Positions 1 to 6,366 of a stretch of 8,329 bases of DNA are shown here, piece by piece. The stretch lies in the NCBI GenBank assembly GCA_025924755.1, contig JAICHT010000150.1:1-8329 (forward strand), written 5' to 3'. The first letter of the stretch is position 1. The number at the start of each line of letters is the position of its first letter. The notes under the pieces were generated by a model. It was not told where the DNA came from, did no database searches, and was given only the letters and a program-made list of their open reading frames with translations. The translations under genes and the position numbers were made by a program. Origin of the DNA: Chitinophagaceae bacterium (GTDB lineage Bacteria; Bacteroidota; Bacteroidia; Chitinophagales; Chitinophagaceae).

Positions 1-1
1 C

Positions 2-1771
2 CAGTACTATGCTAAAAATGGCAATTTAAATATCGACTTAAAAATAAGCGAAGGTCACAAGTACTATTTTGGTAAAATTGCCTGGAAAGGAAACACCAAA
101 TATTCCGACTCAATATTAAGCACCATATTGGATATACACAAAGGCGATGTTTACAATTTAGATATTTTAAATAAGCGGTTAGGAAAAGAACTTTCGCCTG
201 ACGCTACCGGTGATATCAGTGGACTGTATATGGATGATGGCTATTTATTTTTTAGGGCCGATCCGGTAGAAACCTCTGTTTACAACGATACTATTGACCA
301 TGAAATACGCATAGTAGAAGGGCCGCAGGCTACTATAAAAAATGTAACTATTGCCGGCAACGAAAAAACAAAAGACTATGTCATTCGCAGGGAACTGCGC
401 ACCGTACCCGGTGAAAAATTCAGCCGGTCTGATTTGATTCGTTCGCAACGCGAGCTGGCACAATTGCAATATTTTAACCAGGAGACTATCAACCCCGGCG
501 TGAATCCGAACCAGGAAGATGGAACGGTGGATATTAACTGGAAGCTGGAAGAAAAGTCGTCTGACCAGTTAGAGCTTTCAGCCGGATGGGGCGGCGGTAT
601 TGGTTTAACCGGAACATTAGGCGTTACCTTCAACAACTTTTCGCTGCGGAATATCTTTCATAAAGAAACCTGGAACCCCTTGCCTACCGGCGATGGTCAA
701 AAGCTAAGCCTGCGTTATCAGTCGAACGGCCGTGCTTTTAACTCGTACAACTTTTCGTTTACCGAGCCTTGGCTGGGCGGCAAAAAGCGTAATCCGTTTA
801 CTATAAGCGTGTATAGAAGTAAGTACTCCAATGCCTATAATTATTTAACAGGCACATTTGATAAGCAAATGTCGGATACCAATTACCTGAAAACCTTTGG
901 CGCCTCTATATCCTTAGGTAAGCAGTTAAAATGGCCCGATGATTACTTTAGTATTGTATATTCTTTAAACTATACGAAGTATGATTTAAGGAACTATCCC
1001 ATTTTCGCCGGTTTAAATAATGGCAACTCTACCACCGTAAGCTTTAAATTTGCGGTGCAGCGCTCATCAGTTTTTGATCCTACGTTCCCCCGTAGCGGAT
1101 CTAACTTTATGGCCAGTGTGCAGGCTACGCCACCTTACTCGCTGCTGAACCCGGGTTTGGTTTCTTCAGCCAATCCATACAAAACACCGGAATATCATAA
1201 ATGGCGTTTTAATGCCGAGTGGTATGTGCCTATTGGCAAGCCTTCCGGCGCTGATAAAAACCGCCAGTTTGTATTAAAGTTGGCTGCTAAATATGGCTTT
1301 ATGGGCCGGTATAATAATAAGCTGGACTTTTCGCCTTTTGAAAGATACCAGTTGGGCGGTGATGGCTTAACTACCAGCTATGGCTTGTTAGGTTATGATA
1401 TTGTTTCACTGCGGGGTTACCCGGTTTTCCAAACCTCTAACCCAGCCATCAATCCGGATATTAGCAATGCCAGCACCTTCTTTACTATCTTCAATAAATA
1501 CTCTATGGAGCTGCGCTATCCGTTAGTAACGCAGCCAAGCAGCACGATATATGGATTGGTATTTTTTGATGCGGCAAACGGCTGGTATTCGTTTAAAGAT
1601 TACAACCCGTTTCAACTGCGCAGAAGTATTGGTGTAGGTGCCCGCTTCTTCCTGCCGATGTTTGGTTTGTTAGGATTTGACTATGGTTTGGGATTAGACC
1701 GAATACAACCCGGCAGCGGTTTAAAAAATGCAGGGCGGTTTACATTTATGCTGGGTTATGAGCCAGATTAA
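2..1771 (+). CDS. bamA: BamA, outer-membrane protein assembly factor (5' end missing)
   Basis: Omp85-family beta-barrel that folds and inserts other outer-membrane proteins. The reading frame is open from base 2, so the gene begins outside the window; 589 residues are visible. Residues about 20-100 and 109-190 look like the last two periplasmic POTRA domains (GKIAWKGN and IKNVTIAGNEKTKDYVIRREL are typical POTRA openings). The barrel starts near residue 197 (QLELSAGWGGG). The conserved loop-6 motif of Omp85 proteins appears as LRGYP at residues 470-474 (bases 1409-1423), where VRGF/Y is usual. The protein ends in MLGYEPD, so the last aromatic residue is not terminal. Two secreted Skp/OmpH genes follow after 48 bases, which fits one envelope-biogenesis operon. 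The call is secure from motifs and context; only the N-terminal POTRAs and signal peptide cannot be seen. Confidence 0.95.
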   Translation, partial: QYYAKNGNLNIDLKISEGHKYYFGKIAWKGNTKYSDSILSTILDIHKGDVYNLDILNKRLGKELSPDATGDISGLYMDDGYLFFRADPVETSVYNDTIDHEIRIVEGPQATIKNVTIAGNEKTKDYVIRRELRTVPGEKFSRSDLIRSQRELAQLQYFNQETINPGVNPNQEDGTVDINWKLEEKSSDQLELSAGWGGGIGLTGTLGVTFNNFSLRNIFHKETWNPLPTGDGQKLSLRYQSNGRAFNSYNFSFTEPWLGGKKRNPFTISVYRSKYSNAYNYLTGTFDKQMSDTNYLKTFGASISLGKQLKWPDDYFSIVYSLNYTKYDLRNYPIFAGLNNGNSTTVSFKFAVQRSSVFDPTFPRSGSNFMASVQATPPYSLLNPGLVSSANPYKTPEYHKWRFNAEWYVPIGKPSGADKNRQFVLKLAAKYGFMGRYNNKLDFSPFERYQLGGDGLTTSYGLLGYDIVSLRGYPVFQTSNPAINPDISNASTFFTIFNKYSMELRYPLVTQPSSTIYGLVFFDAANGWYSFKDYNPFQLRRSIGVGARFFLPMFGLLGFDYGLGLDRIQPGSGLKNAGRFTFMLGYEPD

Positions 1772-1819
1772 ACCAAACAATATTAGATACATCAATAACC
1801 AGAAAATAGGTTTTTACAT

Positions 1820-2335
1820 ATGAAAAAAACAGTTCTTATTGCCTTTATTTGTATGTTCTTCGCTTTTGGTGTGAAGGCGCAACGTTATGCCATTATTGAT
1901 ACGAAATACATATTGGATAAGATGCCTGAATACAAACAGGCACAAGGTCAATTAGACGCGGTAGCAGCCGGGTGGCAAAAACAAATTGATTCCTCGCAGC
2001 AGGAGCTTGACAGGATGTATAAAGATTTTGATGCCGAGCAGGTAATGCTTAGCGATGAATTAAAGAAGAAAAGAGAAGACCAGTTATTTGTAAAAGAGAA
2101 AACACTTCGTGATCTGCAGCGCCAGCGCTTTGGCTTTGAAGGCGATTTGTTTAAGAAAAGACAAGAACTGATAAAACCCGTACAGGACAAAGTTTATAAC
2201 GCCGTGCAAAAGTTGGCTACACAACGCGGATACGATTTTATACTGGATAAAAGTGAAGGAATTACTGTTATATTTGCCGACCCAAAATTAGAAAAAAGCG
2301 AAGATGTGCTTAAAGAACTGGGCATACAAAAATAA
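1820..2335 (+). CDS. Skp/OmpH-family periplasmic chaperone, first copy
   Basis: Skp/OmpH proteins are small periplasmic chaperones that hold unfolded outer-membrane proteins on their way to BamA. The 171-residue product begins with a signal peptide: KK, a hydrophobic stretch VLIAFICMFFAFGV, then probable cleavage at VKA|Q near residue 20. The mature start RYAIIDTKYILDKMPEYKQAQ is typical of the family, in which a short beta strand leads into a long hairpin of helices. Residues about 40-125 are charged and rich in K, E, Q and D with heptad-like spacing, as expected for the coiled-coil tentacles. The end returns to a core strand (GYDFILDKSEGITVIFADP). The ATG at 1820 is chosen because it directly precedes the signal peptide; the leader is A-rich with no clear Shine-Dalgarno sequence. 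It lies 48 bases after bamA and 73 before a second copy. Confidence 0.92.
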   Translation: MKKTVLIAFICMFFAFGVKAQRYAIIDTKYILDKMPEYKQAQGQLDAVAAGWQKQIDSSQQELDRMYKDFDAEQVMLSDELKKKREDQLFVKEKTLRDLQRQRFGFEGDLFKKRQELIKPVQDKVYNAVQKLATQRGYDFILDKSEGITVIFADPKLEKSEDVLKELGIQK

Positions 2336-2408
2336 AATCTGTAAAAGAGTAAACTAATCACAACCTACATCAATCAAAAGTCATCATTAAAAAATCACAA
2401 AAATTCAA

Positions 2409-2996
2409 ATGAACAAGTTTAAAGTATTTCTTATGGCTGCCATTCTTACAATTACCGCAGGCAGCGCTATGGCTCAAAAATCCGGTTATATCAGTATGGA
2501 CCAGGTGGTAAGCCTGATGCCGGAACTTAGAAGAGTGGATACGCTTTTACAACATTATCAGTCTGACTCACTGAACCCTCAGTTTTCCTATATGGTATCT
2601 GAATACAATCGTAAAGACAGTACCGCCAATGGCAAAGATTCGTTGAAAACACCAGCCGCTGTGCGCATGCAAATACGCCAGGAGTTGGAGCAGTTGGCGT
2701 ATCAGATTCAAAACTGGCAGCAAATCGCTCAAAATGCAATGGAAGGAAAAAGAAACACCTTACTGGAGCCAATTTATGCCAAGGCCATATCAGCCGTACA
2801 GCAGGTAGCTAAAGACAATGGTTACGGATATGTATATACGAAAGAAGCATTATTGGTAGCCCCCCCTACTGATGATTTATTGCCCTTGGTTGCTAAAAAA
2901 TTAAACTTAAGAGTGCCAGCCGCCGGAAGTGCCAGAACCGTAGCACCGGCTGAAAGACCAACAGCAGAAAAGCCAAAAGCTAAAACAAAAGAATAA
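2409..2996 (+). CDS. Skp/OmpH-family periplasmic chaperone, second diverged copy
   Basis: This is a second secreted OmpH-like protein of 195 residues, next to the first copy but clearly diverged from it. The signal peptide (MNKFKVFLMAAILTITAGSAMAQ, split here as MNKFKVFLMAAILTI then TAGSAMA|Q) should be cut near residue 22. The mature start KSGYISMDQVVSLMPELRRVD matches the family opening, and KDNGYGYVYTKEALLVAPPTDDL matches its closing core strand. The central helical section is different: residues about 50-80 are rich in S, D, N and K (YNRKDSTANGKDSLKTPAAV) and less regular than a plain coiled coil. A low-complexity tail rich in A, P, E and K (from about residue 168) follows the core. Pairs of ompH genes after bamA are common in Bacteroidota. 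It is the last gene before a strong terminator, so it likely closes the bamA operon. Confidence 0.88.
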   Translation: MNKFKVFLMAAILTITAGSAMAQKSGYISMDQVVSLMPELRRVDTLLQHYQSDSLNPQFSYMVSEYNRKDSTANGKDSLKTPAAVRMQIRQELEQLAYQIQNWQQIAQNAMEGKRNTLLEPIYAKAISAVQQVAKDNGYGYVYTKEALLVAPPTDDLLPLVAKKLNLRVPAAGSARTVAPAERPTAEKPKAKTKE

Positions 2997-3011
2997 TTCT
3001 CAAGGTTTACT

Positions 3012-3056
3012 TATAAATAAAAAGTCCTGCATCATGTGCGGGACTTTTTATTTATA
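3012..3056 (+). terminator. Strong intrinsic terminator after the second ompH gene
   Basis: Bases 3012-3030 and 3038-3056 form a 19-pair stem with one T-G wobble and a 7-base loop (ATCATGT). The GC-rich core GTCCTGC/GCGGGAC is flanked by A-run and T-run arms, so the transcript gets a hairpin followed by U-rich sequence. Because both arms carry A/T runs, it could act in both directions, although genes on both sides point rightward. It begins 15 bases after the ompH stop. Confidence 0.9.
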
Positions 3057-3077
3057 CTATAATAACTATTTACTTTG
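3048..3077 (+). promoter_or_regulatory. Possible Bacteroidota-type promoter for murI
   Basis: The Bacteroidota promoter consensus is TTG, 19 bases, TAnnTTTG. Here TTA at 3048-3050 is followed after exactly 19 bases by TTACTTTG at 3070-3077, one mismatch in each box. Transcription would then start at or next to the murI ATG at 3083, giving a nearly leaderless message. The upstream box lies inside the terminator stem. Mismatches make this a suggestion only. Confidence 0.3.
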
Positions 3078-3082
3078 CCAAT

Positions 3083-3898
3083 ATGATACCCATTGGCGTA
3101 TTTGATTCGGGCTATGGTGGTTTAACCGTATTAAAAGAATTTGTAGCGCAGTTGCCGCAATATGATTACCTGTACCTGGGCGATAATGGCCGGTCGCCTT
3201 ATGGCACCCGTTCTTTTGATACCGTATACCGCTATACGCTGGAATGTGTGCAGTGGTTGCTGAAGCAAAATTGCCCATTAATTATATTAGCCTGCAACAC
3301 CGCTTCGGCAAAAGCCTTACGTACCATTCAGCAAAACGACTTACCGCATATAGATCCAAATGTTCGGGTGCTGGGTGTGATCCGGCCTACAACAGAAGTG
3401 ATTGGACAACATACTAAAACCAATAATATCGGCATATTAGCTACCAGTGGTACGGTACAATCCGGGTCGTACAAAATAGAAATAGAAAAGTTTTACCCCA
3501 ACATCACGATTGAGCAGGAGGCCTGCCCCATGTGGGTGCCCCTGGTAGAAAATAATGAACACTTAAGTAACGGCGCCGACTACTTTGTGCAAAAACATAT
3601 CAACCATATTCTTGAAAAAAATAAAGAGATCGATACGTTGCTGCTGGCCTGTACGCACTATCCGTTATTAAAGCAAAAAATACAGCAATTTTTGCCGCCA
3701 CATATTACGCTGCTTTCGCAGGCAGAAATAGTAACCGATAGCCTGAAAGACTACCTGCACCGCCATCCTGAAATAGAAACGAAACTCACCAAAGATTACA
3801 GCCGCACTTTTTATACCACCGATGCTGCGGAAGATTTTGATAGCCATGCCACTACTTTCTTTGGCCAGCCGGTTCAGTCGAAGCATGTGGATTTATAA
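3083..3898 (+). CDS. murI: Glutamate racemase
   Basis: Cytoplasmic, cofactor-independent enzyme that converts L-glutamate to D-glutamate for addition to the peptidoglycan stem peptide by MurD. The 271-residue length is normal for the family. All key motifs are present: the N-terminal IGVFDSGYGGLTVLKE with Asp8-Ser9, GDNGRSPYGTRS at 33-44 for substrate binding, LACNTASA with catalytic Cys71, and LLACTHYPLL with the second catalytic Cys190 followed by Thr191-His192. The usual GDxARxPYG appears here as GDNGRSPYG, a mild variation. The ATG at 3083 gives the standard start just before the first strand; there is no Shine-Dalgarno sequence and only 26 bases separate it from the terminator of the preceding operon. 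It may therefore have its own promoter or depend on read-through. The downstream region is a non-coding spacer. Confidence 0.96.
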   Translation: MIPIGVFDSGYGGLTVLKEFVAQLPQYDYLYLGDNGRSPYGTRSFDTVYRYTLECVQWLLKQNCPLIILACNTASAKALRTIQQNDLPHIDPNVRVLGVIRPTTEVIGQHTKTNNIGILATSGTVQSGSYKIEIEKFYPNITIEQEACPMWVPLVENNEHLSNGADYFVQKHINHILEKNKEIDTLLLACTHYPLLKQKIQQFLPPHITLLSQAEIVTDSLKDYLHRHPEIETKLTKDYSRTFYTTDAAEDFDSHATTFFGQPVQSKHVDL

Positions 3899-3905
3899 GT
3901 TTTTT

Positions 3906-3925
3906 GTACTAAGCTTTAGTAGTAC
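3906..3925 (+). terminator. Weak hairpin after murI, possible terminator
   Basis: GTACTA at 3906-3911 pairs with TAGTAC at 3920-3925 around an 8-base loop. An alternative register pairs TACTAA (3907-3912) with TTAGTA (3916-3921). It begins 7 bases after the murI stop. No T-run follows directly (the next T-rich stretch is TGCTTTTGTT), so termination would be inefficient. Confidence 0.3.
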
Positions 3926-3969
3926 TATAATGCTTTTGTTGCGTCGCACTCTTGTACGGTAGCAATACT

Positions 3970-4313
3970 ATGGAGCTAGTTAGATTGACGGCACAGACAA
4001 TTGAAAAAAGCGAATACGAAATCCTTAAAAATAAAGATCGTGTAAGGCCTTGTAAAATGGAGAATGTCGTGTATTATTATGTTGGCTGAGATTTAAAATA
4101 CTAAAACACTTAATTATTCCGACATTGATTTTAACTTGCCATTATGGTTGCAAGAACAAATCCACGAGTATTATTGAGATGCAGAAAACACACGGTCAAT
4201 TCGCAAGCGATGAAGTTGCAATTTTTAGAACATCTGAACCGAACCTTGATTTTACTTTAAGAATAGATAGCATTTTAATTACTACACTTTTAAGGAGAGT
4301 AAGGATGTTATAA
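3970..4313 (+). pseudogene. Possible eroded gene, family not recognised
   Basis: Three short stretches look like protein, each in a different plus-strand frame. Bases 3970-4089 start with ATG and encode 39 residues (MELVRLTAQTIEKSEYEI... ending VVYYYVG). Bases 4097-4177 encode NYSDIDFNLPLWLQEQIHEY and a stop. Bases from about 4179 to 4313 encode a stretch with ASDEVAIFRTSEPNLDFTLR. The apparent frame order 1, 2, 3 would fit one gene broken by two frameshifts, but the first part could also be an independent small gene, and short open stretches arise by chance. No domain or family is recognised. The longest single ORF here (62 codons from 4125) needs a TTG start inside the region and has no leader signal, so it is not called as a gene. 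Confidence 0.3.
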
Positions 4314-4329
4314 TATACGCCGTGTAATT

Positions 4330-4440
4330 CTATTCAGCTTGACGTTTCTCAAATTCCAGTTCTTCGCAAAGCCGTAATCCGTTGTACGCTATTTTAGTCG
4401 ACCATCCAACTATTTCAAAGTTTTTACAAAAAAAGACATT
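4330..4440 (-). pseudogene. C-terminal coding-like fragment without a start codon
   Basis: The minus strand from 4440 to 4330 reads through 36 codons to a TAG stop. It includes FEIVGWSTKIAYNGLRLCEE followed by LEFEKRQAE. The residue mix and the charged end look like the tail of a real protein. There is no ATG, GTG or TTG in this frame, and a stop lies just upstream at 4441-4443. The fragment overlaps the last 17 bases of the response regulator gene in another frame. It may be the remaining end of a gene replaced when the regulator gene arrived. I do not recognise the family, and chance remains possible at this length. Confidence 0.3.
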
Positions 4441-5131
4441 TTAAAAAGCTTTCTTTGTAATTGCTTCCTATTGGAATTTCCATGTTATTAATACGAATAG
4501 TATTTCCTTCAATACTATCAATTCTAATTTTGTTTATGATAAAAGAGCGATGAACTCTTATAAAAAGATCAGATGCCAGTAATTTTTCAAAATTGGTGAA
4601 TGAGATAGCAGGCAGGATCGTTTTATTGCAGGTAACCACCTTTGTATAATTGCCTTTTGCTTCTGCAAATAATAACTCTTCATAACTTATTTTAATAATC
4701 TTCCCTGCTGCTTTGATAAAAAAATGATCCGCCGATATTTCCTGCATCGGCATTGTTCTATTTGTGATCGTATTTAATTTATCAGCTGCCTTATCTATGG
4801 CTATAATAAACCTTTCTAAAGAAAACGGTTTAAGTAAATAATCACATGCTGTTAAATCAAATGCATCTACCGCATATTCTTTGTAAGCAGTAGTGAATAT
4901 AATTTGTGCCGGATGCCGGAGTGTTTTCAGGAAGCTTAATCCGTCTAAAACAGGCATATGGATATCAAGGAAAATAATGTCTACGGGATTGTTTACAAGC
5001 ATGCTTTTCGCCTCAAATGCATCACCGCAAACAGCAACAATATGTAGAAATGGTAAATGGCTGCAGTACTGTGCAATAATGTCGCATGCAATGGGCTCGT
5101 CATCTACAATAAGACAATTAAGCTGCTTCAT
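4424..5131 (-). CDS. LytTR-type response regulator
   Basis: Cytoplasmic transcription regulator of the LytR/AgrA class, 235 residues. The N-terminal receiver domain (about 3-120) has the acidic pocket Asp10-Asp11-Glu12, phosphoacceptor Asp56 in IIFLDIHMP, the switch residues Thr80-Thr81, and Lys101 in YLLKPF. The C-terminal LytTR DNA-binding domain (about 133-235) shows LLFAEAKGNYTKVV and the conserved FIRVHRSFIINKIRIDSIEG. Proteins of this class bind paired direct repeats upstream of target genes. The ATG overlaps the stop of the kinase gene as ATGA (5128-5131), so the two are translationally coupled and the kinase is the obvious partner. The divergent ABC transporter genes are the likely targets, by inference from position. 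The end matches the usual domain boundary, so the protein appears complete. Confidence 0.95.
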   Translation of the reverse strand: MKQLNCLIVDDEPIACDIIAQYCSHLPFLHIVAVCGDAFEAKSMLVNNPVDIIFLDIHMPVLDGLSFLKTLRHPAQIIFTTAYKEYAVDAFDLTACDYLLKPFSLERFIIAIDKAADKLNTITNRTMPMQEISADHFFIKAAGKIIKISYEELLFAEAKGNYTKVVTCNKTILPAISFTNFEKLLASDLFIRVHRSFIINKIRIDSIEGNTIRINNMEIPIGSNYKESFLKCLFL

Positions 5132-6153
5132 TTTACTTTTATTTTCAAATTTGTTTCATAAAAACCATTTTCACCCGAAGTTTCCAAAGAATACTTATTT
5201 TGGTACAATAATTCAAGTCGCTTTTTAGTCACAGAAAGACCAATCCCAAAGGAATTATTCATAGGAGCTGTTTGCTTCTCTTCGCCTGGCATATTATTCT
5301 TTACAATTAACGCTATCCAATCATCAACCAGCCGGAAGTCTATCTTAATTACAACATCTCTCTGTTTGGTGTTGGTTGAATGTTTAAATGCGTTTTCAAC
5401 AAACACCATTAAGAGCATCGGAGCAATCAGAACGTCATTAATCTTCTCTCTTGACAAATTTACGTCAAGCAACAGCCTTGCACCAATACGCATCTTCTCC
5501 AGTTCTATATAATCTTCTATGCAGTCTAATTCACTTTGCAGGGACACAAAATGATTACCGGTGTCGTATAAACTATACCGAAGCAGCCCTGACAATTTCA
5601 GTATCATGTATGGTACTTTATCATCGCGTTTTAAAGAAAGCCCATATAAGCTATTCAACACATTAAACAGAAAATGTGGACTTAATTGTGACTTTAGTAA
5701 ACGCAGCTCGCCTTCTTTCTGTTCCTGTGCAATCCGGGCTTCATTCAGTTGTCGCAATATGGTTGTGCGTGTAATTGAAAAGAAGGAGCCTAAAGAGAAA
5801 AACAATACAACCGCAAATAAAACAGTGATCGAAATAGCAATGACACTGTTGTTTGTGAGGAGCATAGAGCCCAATATGCCTGTTACTGCTAAAACGAGAA
5901 CGGCAATACAGGAAAAGACAATGAATTTCTGGTATTCATTCGAAAGAAGCCACTTTTTGCAACCCCATCTTCCTAAATATATACAGAACAAAAGAAAGAT
6001 GCCATAAAGAACAACTCTAAACAGTTTAGCACCTGGCAAACCGATGATTAAGGAGGGTAGACAAAAGGTAGCAAGAAATAAAAAGATGAAAGCTAAATGG
6101 ATATTCATCCTGCTTTGAAATAATTTTCTTAGTACTTCTTGCAAGCTTTTCAT
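5128..6153 (-). CDS. LytS-like membrane sensor histidine kinase
   Basis: Inner-membrane sensor kinase of the His_kinase/HATPase (LytS/YehU-like) class, 341 residues from the chosen start. Four transmembrane helices lie at about 18-39, 44-64, 77-99 and 104-126, with very short loops and no extracellular sensor domain, so the signal is probably sensed in or at the membrane. A short linker (QLNEARIAQEQKEGELRLLKSQ) leads to LSPHFLFNVLNSL with the phosphorylated His160. The N box is MVFVENAFKHS (Asn254) and the G box FGIGLSVTKKRLELLY (about 302-317). The ATG at 6153 (MKSLQEVL) is preferred over a TTG at 6204, which would add 17 residues of unlikely sequence (MFVSFTGAAKTV...), and over the ATG at 6108 directly at helix 1. 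Its stop overlaps the regulator start. Its promoter must lie in the divergent region shared with the ABC genes. Confidence 0.92.
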   Translation of the reverse strand: MKSLQEVLRKLFQSRMNIHLAFIFLFLATFCLPSLIIGLPGAKLFRVVLYGIFLLFCIYLGRWGCKKWLLSNEYQKFIVFSCIAVLVLAVTGILGSMLLTNNSVIAISITVLFAVVLFFSLGSFFSITRTTILRQLNEARIAQEQKEGELRLLKSQLSPHFLFNVLNSLYGLSLKRDDKVPYMILKLSGLLRYSLYDTGNHFVSLQSELDCIEDYIELEKMRIGARLLLDVNLSREKINDVLIAPMLLMVFVENAFKHSTNTKQRDVVIKIDFRLVDDWIALIVKNNMPGEEKQTAPMNNSFGIGLSVTKKRLELLYQNKYSLETSGENGFYETNLKIKVK

Positions 6154-6157
6154 ACAT

Positions 6158-6179
6158 GAATGTAATGTAACTGTTTTAG
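6158..6179. repeat. Candidate operator repeat, copy 1
   Basis: GAATGTAATG, seven bases, then TTTAG. It lies 4 bases upstream of the kinase ATG. An ungapped comparison with the copy at 6229-6250 matches at 15 of 22 positions, with all 10 first and all 5 last bases identical. Position next to the start codon would suit autoregulation. Confidence 0.45.
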
Positions 6180-6228
6180 CTGCACCAGTAAAACTGACGA
6201 ACAATTAAATAAAAGTGTCCAATCGGAG

Positions 6229-6250
6229 GAATGTAATGACGAATGTTTAG
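6229..6250. repeat. Candidate operator repeat, copy 2
   Basis: Second occurrence of GAATGTAATG-N7-TTTAG, in the same orientation and 71 bases from the first, roughly seven helical turns. The variable middle is different from copy 1, which is what a two-half-site binding motif would show. Confidence 0.45.
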
Positions 6251-6252
6251 AA

Positions 6253-6336
6253 ATGAATAACAGCCTTTCTATCCCTGATAATTTATCATACGTCACTAAG
6301 TTTTCAGGTACAGCAAAACATAAAAAACATTTGTAA
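6253..6336 (+). CDS. Possible 27-residue small peptide, unknown function
   Basis: An ATG at 6253 opens 27 codons ending with TAA at 6334-6336, 30 bases before the ABC ATPase gene and in the same direction. The product begins MNNSLSIPDNLSYVTKF and ends with a basic tail TAKHKKHL. It has no hydrophobic signal sequence and no double-glycine leader. It could be a leader peptide, a signal peptide precursor sensed by the kinase, or a chance ORF in control DNA. There is no Shine-Dalgarno sequence at a useful distance, though this carries little weight in Bacteroidota. No family is recognised. Confidence 0.25.
   Translation: MNNSLSIPDNLSYVTKFSGTAKHKKHL
6276..6288. promoter_or_regulatory. Perfect 13-base palindrome, possible operator
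   Basis: TGATAA-T-TTATCA is a perfect inverted repeat around one base, in the divergent region about 80 bases before the ABC ATPase start. It could be a dimeric regulator site. It is AT-rich, so chance is a real alternative. Confidence 0.3.
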
Positions 6337-6366
6337 CAGATTTCAAAACAAATCAGCAAAACAATT

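Larger units (their letters stand above)
3899..4423. other. 525-base spacer without an intact gene
   Basis: This spacer lies between the convergent ends of murI and the response regulator gene. It contains the hairpin just after murI, a GC-richer patch with the near-palindrome TGCGTCGCA (3940-3948), three protein-like stretches in successive plus-strand frames (3970-4313), and most of a minus-strand fragment (4330-4440). I see no tRNA, rRNA, CRISPR repeats or transposase motif in it. It could be a scar where the accessory module on the right joined the housekeeping block. Confidence 0.6.
6154..6366. promoter_or_regulatory. Divergent control region between kinase and ABC transporter genes
   Basis: Both operons must be transcribed outward from this 213-base AT-rich stretch. 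It contains a repeated motif (6158-6179 and 6229-6250), a 13-base palindrome at 6276-6288, and a 27-codon ORF at 6253-6336. No perfect TAnnTTTG box is present; AACATTTG at 6326-6333 is the nearest for the ABC side but lacks a matching upstream TTG. The arrangement suggests joint control by the LytTR regulator, by inference from position only. Confidence 0.6.

Noticed and set aside
128..1771. TTG at 128 as the start of the BamA gene
   Set aside because: The frame is open to base 2 and the upstream residues (GKIAWKGN) are part of a POTRA domain, so the true start is outside the window.
3058..3063. TATAAT hexamer as a sigma-70 type -10 box for murI
   Set aside because: Bacteroidota use a different consensus, and AT-rich DNA next to the terminator produces this hexamer easily; no matching -35 box was found.
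6168..6178. ACAGTTAC on the minus strand as a LytTR core site
   Set aside because: It matches only the first part of the published core pattern, and no second half-site lies at the expected 12-13 base spacing.
5128..6204. TTG at 6204 as the kinase start
   Set aside because: The extra 17 residues have no membrane or kinase character, and the ATG at 6153 gives a short amphipathic lead into helix 1. It would also overlap the repeated motif at 6158-6179.
6225..6250. GGAGG with a well-spaced ATG at 6236, like a ribosome binding site
   Set aside because: The ATG opens only four codons before TAG, and Shine-Dalgarno sequences are otherwise nearly absent in this window.
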